Positions 34,001 to 49,000 of a DNA stretch of 64,000 nucleotides are shown here, piece after piece (position 1 is the stretch's first letter; each line of letters opens with the position of its first letter). Position numbers and translations under genes: made by a program. Below the pieces are notes generated by a model. The model saw only the letters and a list, made by a program, of their open reading frames with translations, was not told the origin of the DNA and ran no database searches. The stretch is from Hydractinia symbiolongicarpus (lineage: Eukaryota; Cnidaria; Hydrozoa; Anthoathecata; Hydractiniidae): contig NC_079880.1 in the NCBI RefSeq assembly GCF_029227915.1, positions 22,134,501 through 22,198,500 of the forward strand. Reading direction: 5' to 3'.

Positions 34001-37000
34001 ACACAAAGAGGTGTTGTCAAGTAAGAAAATATCACTATCGAAGTTTAGAAGTCCGTCCATTACAAAGAAGCCATATTCCAAGCAGGTATTTATGTATTAA
34101 ATGAATTGTCAATTTTTTTACAATATTTGTATTTATATACATATATATTTTTTCATCTGCAAAAGTTTTTTGCATCAGTAAAATATTCATAAAATTGAAT
34201 CTCCCTTTAGATTTATCCTCTACATTGCGCTTGTATCAACCCTAATGTGGAATATATGCAACAGCTGTTTGCTGTTCTACCTGAGTATACGATACCTGAT
34301 TATCAACAAAGAGGGCCAATTCACTATGCTGCAGCTTGTGAAGGTGATGGTCCAATGAAATACTTACTCTCAAGGTAAAAAGATAAAATAAAATGAATAA
34401 TATTTTGTGTTTTGAATCCTGCAAAAGTGCAATGTGTAAATATTGTCTTTGATGAAAAATTGTTGAGACCTTTATATTCATGTTGGGATTTGACATAGCC
34501 AATTTAAAACAGCTTTGTTTGCTTGAATTTTGATAGCTTTGGTACGATTGCAGTAAAATGGTGATACTGATGTACATGAAAAATGACGACTCTGATCTAA
34601 ATTTTACTTAGATTAGCCACATTGCCTTACCATTCTAGGCTTCGTTTATTCAACTTAATTTAATTAGATATAACTTGTTTATATGCTCCAAACAGCTGAT
34701 AAATTTTGGCATGTCTTGGCAAAAAAATTAAAAAATTATGTACAATAATGAAAATCTTCCGAAAGAAAGCTATTATGAGATCTATAAAAAAGAAAAATAT
34801 GACGTTTTTTGAAATTTATTTGTTGATTTTAGGGGGGTTGATCCCAACAGTCACGATACCAAGCTAAATACTCCTCTTATCATTGCTGCAAAGACTGGAC
34901 GTGCTCATAACATTCGTGCACTGATGGATTGCACTATTGATACTGAAAATGAAGAAGGTGAAAATAAAATCGAGAAAAAAGTAAAAATCAATTTTAAGAA
35001 CAAAGGTACCATGACTGCCCTCCATTATGCTGCAGAGCGTGGGTTTATTGTAAGTAAATCTTTTTTGTGAATGTCAAATTTTTTGTAATGTTGTTTTATC
35101 ACACAGCAACCAATTTATGAGCCAGCATTCCTTTGACATGGTTATCTATCTTATTGTAAAAGGTGAAATATATTTGTACCCTGTGTTCAATAATGATAAT
35201 GTGATTTTTAAAGGATGTTGTAAAAGTGCTTATTGAGCTTGGTGCAAGTATAGATTTACAAACGGGTGCTGGTAAAGAGAATATGACTCCACTTGGTTTT
35301 GCAGCACAAAAAGGACATTATGATGTTGTTAAACTTCTTGTTGAAAAGGGTGCTTCACCAGATAAGAAAAGTGAGCAACTGATGATTAATTAACAAATTT
35401 ATAATAGAGGAAATATCTGCAAAAGGAAATTTTGCAGGATTTATTCTAGTAGCATTTTTTTCTGCCCCTAATCTCCAACACAAGGCATACCTAAAATCAA
35501 AGTAAAATTATTAAAAGAGATTTTTATCATTCGGGGCTTCACAGGGTGTTATAGTAATTCTCACACCTAAAAGAAGAATAAGTATATAATTTTAAAAATT
35601 TTGCAGATCTTTTAAAATTTAAAAATATATCATTATTTCAAAATAAGAAGTAAAAGCGTATTAGAAGTCTATTTTTAACTTAAGAACAAAACGTAATTTC
35701 ATGTGATACATTAACGTAATACAGTAAAGGATACAGTCTATAGTTTATCAAAATTTCAAAAACTTGTTCAATGATAGTATACTTAATTAAATAATTTCCT
35801 GGAAAAGCCCTTGAAAATATCAAACATATCATATACCTAACTTTTCTTAAAGATAATTCTGTAAATTTTTCAATAAATAAGAACATTCAATGAATGAAAT
35901 GTAGAATATTTTTATGTTATTGATATATATCAAACAATGTCAATATGATTCAGCCGCAAAACTGAATTTGTGAAATATTATTATAAGTGTATGAAAATGA
36001 AACTGTTATTTTTTACAGTGCGACGTTCAAAAACAGCTTTAATGTATGCATGCATGAACGGCCATAGTCAAATTGTTGCATACTTACTGAGAATCGGAGT
36101 AAACCCAAGTGCCGAAGATTCATCACAAAATACTCCAATCCATTATGCTGCAGCATATGGTTGGTATCACTGCGTTCAGTTATTACTGGAAGGTGGTGCA
36201 AATGCAGATAAACCAAATAATTGGAGGGTAATGCCTGAATCTATTTTTTCTGTTGCTTACATTTTGATATGTATATTGTTATCAACTTCTACTATATGAG
36301 GTTTTCAACAGTAAGAAGTAAATTTTGTCTTCCTTATTGTCCTGACATGATTTTTTTTTAAAAAAAATCACAGATCTTGCGTAAAACTAATGATATTGTG
36401 AAATGCTTGCCAAAAAATGCCAGAAATAAAATTCTTAAATTTCCTGACTTTTTTTAAAAACCAAAAAATGTCATACATTTTTAAGGATTATCTATTTGTC
36501 GCACTCAATTTTTATAATGGATTTTCTTTTGTGCATTCTATAATTCCAAAATCTGAATCTCAATCAATCCAATTTGCCTTCCTTGTTTGATTCCTTTAAC
36601 TTGATTCTTGTGATTCTAAGTTACACTTTTACTAATTCTAATTCTCCTAAAATCTTACAAATTTTTGTATGTGCTTCCTGCTAGTAAAAAAAATAAAGCT
36701 AAAAGTTAGTTTCAAAATGAGTGAGAACCCTGATTTTAAAATATTTAGGGGAGAGTGTAGCGATTCTTTTGCTTGTGTTGAGGTCGCAAACCAATCTAAC
36801 ATTTCATCAACATTCTTTTGTGATTTTTGATGAAACTTGAATGTTTGATGGAATTGAATTTAATTTTTGTATATGACCAAACAGTCTATCAAAATTTCAA
36901 TGTTTATTTATTCACAAATTCAAAATGGATTGGGACAACATTGGCCATACTAAATGAGTAAGTTGACTCAAATAAGGAGTTGAGTAAATCTAAAAAAATG

Positions 37001-40000
37001 AAACGACCATTTTAACAATATCATCCAAGAACAAAAAATCAAAGATAGACTCTTAATGAAATAGATGTTTTGGTTGGCCATTTTTAACTTTGGGTTCGTT
37101 TTGGGTAAACTTAGTAATATCACCACACAGGTTTTGGCAGACTTGGACTAACCCTTCTTTATTTAGCAACCAGAGAATTGAAAATTTCCAAAATATTTGA
37201 AGAACGATTAAACTATCCTTGCACCGATGATAACAAACAAGTTATGATCAGAAATGAAGTCGAATATATATTCAAAAAGTTGCCCCAAACCAGCAAATTA
37301 TTAAATTTTTAAAAGACCTTGCATATAGAGCTAAGATATTTGATGAAAAACTCCACCAACTCAATCAAACATCGAAGTTTTAATTATTTTATCAGTAAAG
37401 TGTTGTTCTAGAACTTATTTTGTAAAAATCATCGAACACAATTTTTCGTTAAAAGGTTCACCCATACACAAACTTGATAATCATCAACACCAGGAAATCT
37501 GAATGTTTAATGAAACGCTTGAATAGTTTGTGTTGACCTTTATACTGTACACAGATTCACCTAAAAGGGGAAGGAAATTAAAACTTTTCAACTCCAGCAG
37601 AAATGGATAGTCTTTTTAAACTTTTTTAAACAAGGTCTTGAAAAACATGAAAAAATATTTTGAGAAAATACTGTGTATCCTCTATAGGTTTTGTAATTTT
37701 CCCTAATATTGAAATTTTTATGGAAATTTGTAATACATTAAAATAAATAAGTGAATGAATAAAAGAGGATCATATAAGAATGAAATGTTTTTGGCTATTT
37801 TTATAGACAACACCTTTAGCAGTATCCATCTTAAAAGGACACATGGAAATTAGTGAACTTCTGTTAAGCGTTGATGTCGATGTTGATTATGCTGATGAAA
37901 TGGGCCGCACATTTGCCATGAAACAAGTTGTGAAAGATTTTACAGACGAAATGGTCAAAATTACAAAATTTCTGATAAAAGAAAAACATTCTGATGTCAA
38001 CAAAACTGATATCGAGGGTTGGAATATTGTGAGTATTTTTTTATCTCTTAGTACACAATGTTTAAAAAAATGTTTTAGGTGAGTAAAAACTAAACTTTTT
38101 CTTTTTGCACAAAAGTGCCACTCTTGAGTACTTACTCTTTATTGTTTTCTTTGTCTCTAAGAATTTTTTTTAATTTTTTTTGGTTAAACAGAAGATTGAA
38201 ATAAGAACCCTTATACCACTTCTTTATGCCTAGCTTCATCACCTTGCATCAAATTCCATCTATGAGGATACAGGATATGACGTAAGTATGAGCGTTTAAA
38301 ACATAGTAGTAAATTAGGGGTCATAATAAGGTAGATTTTAAAACCTGGATGTTGTCATTACCTAATCAAATGGTTGCTTTTAAATTCAGTGTTCATACCC
38401 AGAGCTCATCAAAAGCTATAGTGATATTTGCGTGACTGTTGCTGAATTTTTAATAAAGTCTGGTGTTGAAATGAATGCCATGAACAAAAACGGAGAGACG
38501 CCAGTTATGATTGCTGTTCAGCAGGTAGTTTGTTTAATATGTTTTTGCATTAATGTTATAAATATGTCTGTTTTATAAATGGGTCTATTTCAACATTAAT
38601 TTTCAATCTGAAAAACAAACAGCCAAAATTTACATACTAACATAAAAACAAGGTTAGTTTAGAGAAATATTTTAGTTTTTTGTGAAGCGGTGTACATATA
38701 GTTTATCTTCATTATTTTTCAAATTAACTTGCCAATTGGGCTAATTATACACGTTTCGTAAAAGAGTAAATCACATATTTTGCTACCCTATTGGGCCTAA
38801 TAAAGTTAAAGGTTTACATTCCTGTTCAGCTAGCTAGTTAATTGTATAAAACAAGTGTATGCAACTATTGTTCTGGTTGGGCTTTCCAGATTCTATATAA
38901 AAATTTTAAACATCGAATGTACGAAATATTAAAAATTAAGATTTTAACTGGTCATAACATAACATCACTGGTGCAACTTTGGGTAGAATAAATATAATTT
39001 CTGTTTTATTGGTACGTTGCAAGTTGCAAGTTCCAAGCTTCAATGACGTTAATGAATTAGTTTTTTGTAGCATTGTAATTTCACCTTTTTGTAGAAAAAT
39101 TTTCCATTGGTGCATTGTTTACTGAAGAATGGGGCAGACGTTTCTGTTGGAAACACTGTAAATGAAAATGAAGACATACTCCATCTTGTTCTGAAAAACG
39201 ATGATGTTAATTTTGATGGAATTATTGATCTTGAAGATCTATATGGAGATGAGGTGATGTTTTTTTTTGCAATGGAATGAAATGTATCTTTTAAATCACT
39301 TGTTGTTGTTATTATTTTTATTTTTTAAAGCTTTCGGCAGTAACAGTGGCCATCATCAGCAATGTAATTTTTTTTCACAAGGACAAGTTTATATATATGC
39401 TAGTAAACACAGAGTTTTAAATAAATTACCAATATATGGTAGTTGACCACGCACATATTTTTTTCCTGGTCAAGTCAGATATATGGTTACTTTAATTATA
39501 AGTTAGTGCGTGCTAGTAAACTTGTCCTTTTAAAAAGAAATGTTGTATTACTGATAATGGCGGCGGTAACAACCAAAAGCTTCAATAAAAATAATTACTA
39601 ATGACGTAAATTTCAGCCATTAAACTCTCCTCTATGCAGATCGAATTTTGTGTTTTGGTATGCAAATATATTATATTAGTGAAGATATTATTTCGGTTTG
39701 TCTCTCCAGTATTCATGATGGGAGATGGATCTCCCGTAACGTCGCCTACTAAACTATCATGTTCAAGAAATGATAAAATTTCCTCAGTAATATTATATCA
39801 GGTTCAGCTACAAGTGTTACAAATGGTAGCAACATAAAATCATATATATTTTGGTCAGTCATTCTGCACAAATAATTGTCTGGGATAGCTGCCAGATATA
39901 TAAGTAACAAATTACCAATATAATTGGTAATCGCGGATTAAAATGTAAAAAATTCAATTTTGATCTTTAACTTTTAAAAGCAAACTGTTTCTGATTCTAA

Positions 40001-43000
40001 GCTATAATTACATTCTGCAAGTTTTCTCCAAATTTCTCTAAAAATACTGTGGTATATGTCCAATTTACTTCGTGAAACACAGCTTTCATGGCTTGTACTT
40101 TTGTTGCATAAAATTATTGCTTAATTTGAGACATATTTGTGTGAAACACTTTACTTAAGTCTGGATATGTTCAAAACTTATTTTTTAGTTTGTTATTTAT
40201 TTAGGAATCTAAAAAAGAAATCGAAAGTTCTACGAATCACAATTGGAACAATGAAATAGTGAAGAAGATATCACAGAAGAAATTAAACATTGCTTGGAAA
40301 GAAATCGTTGAAGCTTTAATTAGAAGTAAATGCAGTATGAATGGCATAACAAAGAAAGGAGAGACTGCATTGCTAATGTCTTTTTCTGGACCTGGTGATC
40401 TGACTAAGTTATTACTAAACCATGGCGCAAATCCCCTACTTGGTAGAAACGAATTTGGAGAAAATTTTTTGCATGTTATGGCACGGAAATGTTATTGCAT
40501 TTCAGCTGTCATGTTTTTGAAGGAGATACTAAAAAAGGTAAAATGTTTTGTCATGTAAAATTGTGATTGCTTTGTCAGAATTTACAGTTAAGGCTGTTTG
40601 TTAGACCTCCATTTTTTGAGAGTCTTTAGAGAATGGCCAATGGTGGCATTCAGAGAATAAAACTTTGAATTTCGGTAGTCCAGATGCTAGAAACAGCTCT
40701 CTTGACATTAATTCATTTTGACATTGAAGAAAGGATTCAAATCAATAAATTCAATTAATTTTATTGTTGCATGCTATGAATCTTTGGCTGACTTTGTTAG
40801 GTAGGGTTTTTTTAAACAAACACATCAGCTAGGTAACAATGTATGAATAGTAAGTAATAAGAAAAAATAGATGCTTTATTGGGAATTCGACTAGTATTTT
40901 CAATTAGTCCTTGCCTGTCTAACGAACAAAATAGAGGCTAGCTAGCACCTAGTCCTTAACTCGCCTGAATAGCAAAGCTAAATTAGAGTAAACAGCATAG
41001 TCCATATACCGTATTTTCCGGTATATAACCTACACCACATTATAACCCTCACCAACAGTGAAAGTCGTAAAAATCAACTTATAACCTGCGGGTTATATAC
41101 CAGAAAATACGGTACAAGAGTTGAGATATTAATTTTTTCTTAGTATAACATGCCCAAGCCTTATATCAAGTAACATTAATTTTTTGTAGTACAACCTATC
41201 TGAAGATTTTGTAAATGCAAGAGAAAATAATGGTTTAACGCCGTTACACTTGGCATGCATGGTTTACAACAAGTACCGCACTCACCCTGAGATGGAAAAA
41301 GCAGCGGATTTTATTGCCACCCTTCTTTCTGTTGGCAAAAATATTAATGTTGCAGCACAAATTGGTAAGAAAACAGAAGGAATAAATGTAAGTAAAAATT
41401 TGTAAAAAAATAATGATTTATTTTTGCTTCACTATTTTCTCATCATTTTCCAATATTTTTATCCATAAAGAAATGTAGCAACTAGTTGAAAAGCCCATGT
41501 AAATATGGCCCATGGAGGTATATTTCAATCACGCATCAAAAAATGTTTTTTGTATAAATCTGCTAGCCCATTGCATTGTAAGCTTGAAACGCTGATCAGA
41601 ATAAGGTGTAGGATCATAGGATCATAGATTTTAGAGTTAGGGAGATATAAGAGTTTTGATGATGTTGTTAGTCCAGTTTTTGGCAATTGACCATATTTTG
41701 ATACCAGATGATCCATAGTAACTGGGGATGAAATTACTGACTTCACCACACATTTTCAGGTTTTTATTTTGCACCATATATATAAAGGCAATGCAATGGC
41801 TTACTAATTGTAATAATAATATTGACATAATTATGATATATTGACATTATAATCTACATCAAATAACTAATTTGGCACTCAGCAATTAAGATATAGTTGC
41901 CTGATTATTTTTAGTAGAAAACGAGCATGTCAACAGTGCCCTCACAAACACAAGCACTTAGCGTATTATTATTTGTACTTCATGGATTAGTTTCCTGTAA
42001 ATTACCTTTCAAAAACCATGGGAAAAAACATGGAAAATATGGCTAAATTATGTGGATCACAGTTGTCAGACACCACCGCCTTCTATTATTAGCACCCTTT
42101 TATGTTAAGACCAGGTTTCCGAGGATATTTCTTAAAAAAGTTCCTAATCCAATTTCACCATACCTTTCCCGCTGCAGTATAGTAGCTTAGTACTTTAGCA
42201 GGCAAATTTGCGAAATTATCCTTTTGTTAAATACTCAAGAAATCATTTAAAATTTCGTATTTTTATCTTATCTGCTAAATGTAATTTTGTCAATCTGCAA
42301 AATGAAATATTCCCACAAATTAGTATCTTCGCAGAATTTTATATTTTTAGATCAGAAGAAGGGATATACTGGAATTGAGTTATCAACCAAATTGTAGCAA
42401 AGAAAATAAATGCGAGTTTAAAGAATACTGCAAATATGGGCTATGTACTGCTACGCATTTGCTTGTTCTGACACCCTTTCATAGAACTTCAAACTTATTG
42501 AAAGAAATGTTAAAACAACAAAATAAAACAGAAGTAAATAGACTGGATCGTTATGGACGTTCACCTTTACATGTGTGCATCAAGCAAAAATCACTCATTC
42601 CTGATTGTGAACATTTTGAAGCCATGTTAAAGAACCTGATTACAGCTGGGGCTGATGTAAACTTGCTTTCTGGTGATAAGGATGAAGATCATTGTGCCAC
42701 ACCACTTTCTCTAGGAACAAGGTGTGTTATTTCAATTGTTTTTTTAATCATCTATCCTGAAAGTAATACTTTCCTAAACATATTTGTTCTTGACATCAGA
42801 AATTGCTAAACTTAAGACACTAAGAATTAAAAAAAAGTTGATCTAGATCCCTCTATTTTTCTTGGAATTTTTTATTTTTGCCAAAAAATTGTCTAAATTC
42901 ACTGCAAAATCTCCTTTTAAATCCTCTAAAATCCTCTTCTTTCTTTGAAAATTTTTGTAGCCATCCACTTATAGACGTGTTTTCATATGTAATTTTTGTT

Positions 43001-46000
43001 TTTTATTATAGAAATTTGTCTGCTGTGAAAGTACTTCTTTCTGCTTCTGCAGATCCGAATAAAAAAGATATGTGTACTGGTCGCACATCAATATCATATG
43101 CTGTTGAAAATAAAAATGGTAATTATGATAAACACGCATCATTACCAGTAGGTTCTGTAATTACGGATAATGTAAACACTGTTTTTTTACTTTCGAAAAT
43201 TAAAAGTATAGTTGAGTAGATGTTTAATTATGTTTTGATGTAGATGTCTGTGTGCAAATTTAAAACCATTATTTATACTGCAGCTCTTTACCGCATAAAC
43301 ATATACAATTAAGTTATTATGGATAATCTTGCAAAATCTCACAATTTGCAGGGCTGTAGTCATTGTTAGTAGGTTTTGTGTTTAAGGATGTGAACATCGC
43401 TTTTTTAACATTTAGAATGAAAAGTATTGTTACAGATTACATGTTTTGTTACTTAATATGTGTAGAGTAGTCTTTATCGTGTGGAAAAATTAAAGGGTTT
43501 ACCCGTCATAAATTGTCTGGTCCTCAGATTATCATCTTTCACACATATTCCAGACTTTTCATGTATCTTTAGCACAAGGTAGCGATCTGACTACCATTTT
43601 GAACAAAATAATATTATGAGACCAGCCAGGAGGCATGGTGTCGAAATACCTTGTTTAGCCACAAGTAACTGTGCGACTTGCCATAGAACGCTCTGTAAAG
43701 GACTCAATAGGAGCGGCAAACTTTAAAGCAATCAGGTGGAGCGCTTTATTAAAGGTATCCAGTATGTCGCAAATGGAGTAAGGCGCACACAACATAGTGT
43801 TTCTGGCATAATATTTTTTTAAAAAAATTAGTTTGCTGCAACTTAAGCTGAAATGAAAACACATTTTACTGCTTGTTGTCATAGCAAAAACAATCATGCA
43901 ACATTGCTTTATTTTCCAGGAAAATTTCTTGTAAAAGTTTAAAAATCGATCGCGATACTGGGCTAAACATTCACTACAGTTTAACCATGTTTCACATATG
44001 TATAGACGTAATACACCTTCTAAAAAGACTTCATTGCAACTTCAGCTTAAATAAAAATTCAGCAAACAGCCATTGTTAATACCAGGCTGAGTGCTTTACA
44101 GGTACACCATGTCGCACAGGAGTATAGACGTACTACCATTTTCCATAAAATTTTATTGGGACTTTGGTTAAAACAATTTCAGAAAACAATCCTGTCCAAT
44201 TAAAAAAAATTACTCAGAAATTTTATCTTGCAGCATAAGTTTTTATAGCAACATAACTGCATTTTGGATAGAGTTTAAAATTTTTTGTATGTAGCCAAAC
44301 TGTATTTGACAACTTTCATTTTCTAGTGATAGGAAGCTGAAGCGTTAGATAGATAACCACAACCTCAAATACAAATCTCTATAACAGTAATACGCTAGTA
44401 CCGTCTGTCTGTCTGTCACTTTTGTAAAGTCGATTATATTTTTCACAATTTTAATCAATAGTCTATAAAACATCACCTATAAAATTGTTTTGTAATTTAC
44501 CAAACTTTGACGTTAAAATAATATGAACGTGAAAGGAAGGTATAACATTATTAATGAAGCCATTACCCTGCACTTAAAACTTTGAGGTCAAATAACTTGG
44601 AAACGATGTGGTGACGTCAGTGATTTTTCACCGCGTGGGTAACTAGGGACCACCTGGGACCAATTTAGGTAAGTTTTCCAAACCTGGATCCCCAAATCCG
44701 TTTCGAATGGATGGGTTGATGACGTCAGATATATAATCCTGTAAATTTTCTTGATCAGCGTTTCAAGATCTATACGATGAAAGCAATGGGTATATAAAAT
44801 TATTTTTTGTGTTTTGACGGGTCTTTCCTGACGTCAGCAAAATCTTTAAACCATTATATCTCGTCAACCGTTCATTAAAACCACATCATTTTATACCTTT
44901 TCTTGATCAACGCTTTAAGCCCTACAAAATAGAGGCTACGTTAAAACAACGTTCTAATCTTTTTTTGTGGATGGGTTGCTGATGTCATCGAAATTCAAAT
45001 GAGCCTTCTTTTTCATTTTTATCCCGCCTCAGTGGATTTTCCACGGGCTTAATCGACTACTAAATAATAATTTACTAAGCTGAGTAACAACTTTAAGAAA
45101 TAAGGAATAAATAAGGCTAGCCACCTAGCTGGCTGGCATTAATGCTTCCTTATATTCTACGTATGCAGCCAAAATCCTAAAACTGCTTTGTTCAAGATTT
45201 ATATAAGGCTAGAAAATGTGTTAATATATTCATCGTAACAAGTAATATAGATACAAGGTATTCAAAAAAGAAAAAGGTCAACAGAAGGCCTACAAACCTG
45301 ACACTATTACTATTGAACTAAAGTAGGCTTTGCAGTATGTTTCCGTTGTGTTCGGGTTCTGTCGTAATTTCGAAATTTAGCGGCGTGCGACAAAAAAAAT
45401 CTGCTTCTGCGCTGTTTTTCTAAAAAAAGCTAGGCACAAGAATTTTGAACAGAATAGGACTAATAATAAAGAGATGCCAATGTCAGTGTCTAAAATCAAA
45501 ACTGTTGTACATAATGCAGCGCTTTATTTTGTACACAAACTTTGAAGGTGAATTTCGTCTTGCTATTATATTCTAGAGGAAACAACATTGGCTATTTTAA
45601 AATGTCTTCTGCAAGCTGGAGGAAATGTCCATGGTAGGGATAATGAAGGTCGAACTGCTCTTCATTATGCTGTTAATGCTACCACTGGAGACTATGAAAC
45701 TTTGACAGAAGTCGAAAATTTCTTGGTGGATAGTGGAGCAAGGAGAGATCTGGTAGACAAATTTGGACGGCTACCTCTCCATTATGCTTTCACGAAAATG
45801 GGAAGGTATGACAGTAGAGTCTAGATGACCTTTGGGTTGTTATGAATTATTAAATAACTTTGTATATCAGATATTTTGTTGCCTAGACTATTTGTCCTTA
45901 TTGGGAATTTTTGTGAGAGTCCGGCCATTGAGGGAATGTGTATGTATAATCAGAAGCGCAGAAACAGCTCTTTTAACATTAATTTTTTGTAACATGACGA

Positions 46001-49000
46001 AGTCATTATCATGTTTTTTAACTCTAAACCATTCTTTAGTTTTTTAACCTTTTGCCTGAACTTAGTTGATCTCCATAATTTTATTTTAACATATGCTTCA
46101 TATTTGCATGCTTCACCAAATAAAAAAAAGGAATATGGAATGATTTTTTTTTTCGCGAACTTTTTAGATTAGTTTTAAAAGTATATCAACTAAGCAACAA
46201 GAAAGAAATTAATCCGCGATTGGAAAAAATAGATGCTTGCTTTGGCAAGTGAACTATTATTTAATACAAAATAATTGCTAGCTGACACACTAGCTTTCAT
46301 TTAACATGCTTGAATTTGTTTGTCCTTGATTAGGGAAGTGGAAATTAAATTAGGCAGTGACGCATTCACACATTTTTTAGAGATACTGTTGCGTTTGTTT
46401 TTAAATTCAGTGAAATGACAAACAAACAAGTTAAATTTTCCTTGCGTAACACAGTCACGGTTTTCTGAACATGTTTTGATTCTCTTACCCATTTTATACC
46501 TCGCCATAATACGTCTTTTTATAGAGAAAACGATGCTTCTGCAGCCGATCCAATATCTATTGTAAATATGCTATGTGACGTCAATGAAAAAGATCTCACA
46601 GCGTTTGGAAAAGGCAAAGAGGAAGAACTCATCACAAGATACATTAATTGTGCAGATGAAAATGGAAGAACACCACTTCACCTTGCAGCACTACAAGGAG
46701 CAACTTTATGTTGCCTTCACTTTAAAAAGGTTCAATCGTTTTTAATTAATGTAATATGTCTATGGCATAGTGATTAATATACCTGAAAATCTAAAAAGTT
46801 CTTAAAATGTATCAATCATCCATCCATCATATATCATCATCTTCATTTTTTCCACTAGGTGCACAGAATATTATCTGCTATTACGCTTTGTGTTTTTAGA
46901 TGAATGCATCCGATACAGGAGAAGACTGCGATGGAAATACGCCATTGGCTCTTGCACTGCGAGGCAATCACCATGGGTAGGTTCTAAGTCAATAGCACAA
47001 GTAAATTGTTTAGCTTGTAATCACATGTTTACTTTGCGTAGAACACCTATGTAACTTTAGAATTGTGGTGAGCTAACTAGAGTAGTGATAGATCACATCT
47101 TTGATAAAAAAATTAATTACATTATAAGATCAGTATCTCACCCCTAGGAGAAAGAATGTTTAACCCGTTTAACTTTGTTTATTTTTTATTCTTTAACAAT
47201 TTTTTGTAATGATAAATTATGTATAACAAACATTTTACTGATATTCACATCTTCATTTACGCTCTTAGTACAATTAAATGACACACTTTTTTATATCTCC
47301 CTTTTATTTCGAAGACAGCAACTAACTTCCGGGCAGATGTCCAGCATAGGTGTTTCTTCTCCTGACAGTGCTTATGCTTTGCATTATTTTTTCTGATAAA
47401 TTATGTCGACTTAATAAATTTGACTGTTTCTAACATTGATATGTATGTATATAAATTTATAAAGTCTGTACTCTCTTTTACAAGCTGGTCTTGTGATATT
47501 GTCAAAATGACTATTAATTTGTCTTTGTTAGATGTGCAATGATATTAATTCAACATGGAGCTAACGTCAACTGCAATATTACTACACCAGTGTCTCAATC
47601 TGAACTTAAATCATATGAAAATAGTTTAAAAGAAAATATATGGGCTTACAAGACAGTGATCAAAAAGCCTGCTCCAAAAACAACAGGAGCATTTCAAATT
47701 GCCATTCGGAATGACTGGCAAGGCATAGCGTATTTAATGATGGAAATTGCTGGTTTACCCTTTATTGAAGTTTTCAAGGTAGGATTATTTGTTGATATTG
47801 TATCATTTCTAAATTTTTTTGACGTTAGCAAAATCTTGTGTCACACGTACAAAGCAGATGCAGAAGCAAGTGAAGTAAATATGCAAAGTTGTGGTGAAGA
47901 AAAGAGTGAAGCAAGACATTAAGCCAATAGCTCACACTTGTACAAGAAAATCGCTTGTATCACTTTAGTAAACTTGGAAGAAAAAGGCTTTTTAGTGATT
48001 ATTTTAATGGTTTTTGGTTTTTAATGGATGAGAAGAAAAAAAGCCCCTCCGAGATTTTTTAAAAAAGTGTGGTTAACGTAAATGCAGCTTGGTTGGAACG
48101 TCATTCCAAATCTAAAAACTTTATTTTTATCCTTGTCATCTTTTTAGATTTAGAAAAAAATTGTGCCTTGTCATTTTTTTATTACTAGTCGTTGGCCGTA
48201 AAAAATCAACGGGGTCGCCCGTTGTGCACTTTGCCCTAACTGATCACACTACAAAAATCAGAAAAGTACGAAAGAAGAAGAATGCGAAAAAAAAAATGAT
48301 ATTCTTAACTCCATGCTTTATACTTGCTTAACTAGCTTTAGTCATGCTCACATTAGATCACATGTATCTTTTTTATAACTGTCACATACCATTAAGACAA
48401 AGCTTAATGTATTTGTATAGAACAAATACCTGCCTATGTTTTATGTAAGCAGAAATGATAATGTAAGAAGAAATAATTGCGTAAATATTTTAATATTTTG
48501 TTTTAATGTTAAGGATATTATAATATTTTATGTATTTAGTACAAATGTTAACATTTTCAACTAGGCTGCTGTGTCTGCTTACAAACCTCAACTTTTGTGG
48601 ACGATTATGAAGAAACAGAGAAATAAGGAGGTTTTTCTTGTGAAATCTGAAGATAACAAAAATCTACTCCATTTCTTGGCATGTGCTGAAAGATTTTCAG
48701 ATCAGGCGATACCAGTAAGTTTCTTTTTTAGCTTTAATGATAGGATTTAAGGTCAACTCAATGTAAGATCTCTAGTCCAGGAATCAAACGTGTTTTTAGG
48801 AAAGCTATGTGAAAAAAGGAAGAATACATTTAAATATTTGTTTGTTTGAGAAAGAAAAACTTAGACCAATCCCAGTGTTATGTACTAATTTGTTGTGTAA
48901 TCTGTAAATTGAAGTATTCACCTTTTATTCTTGCTAGATCGCAAAACTGCTAGTGGAAGCTGGCGTGAAAGGAAATGACAAAGATACAAATGGCGCAACA

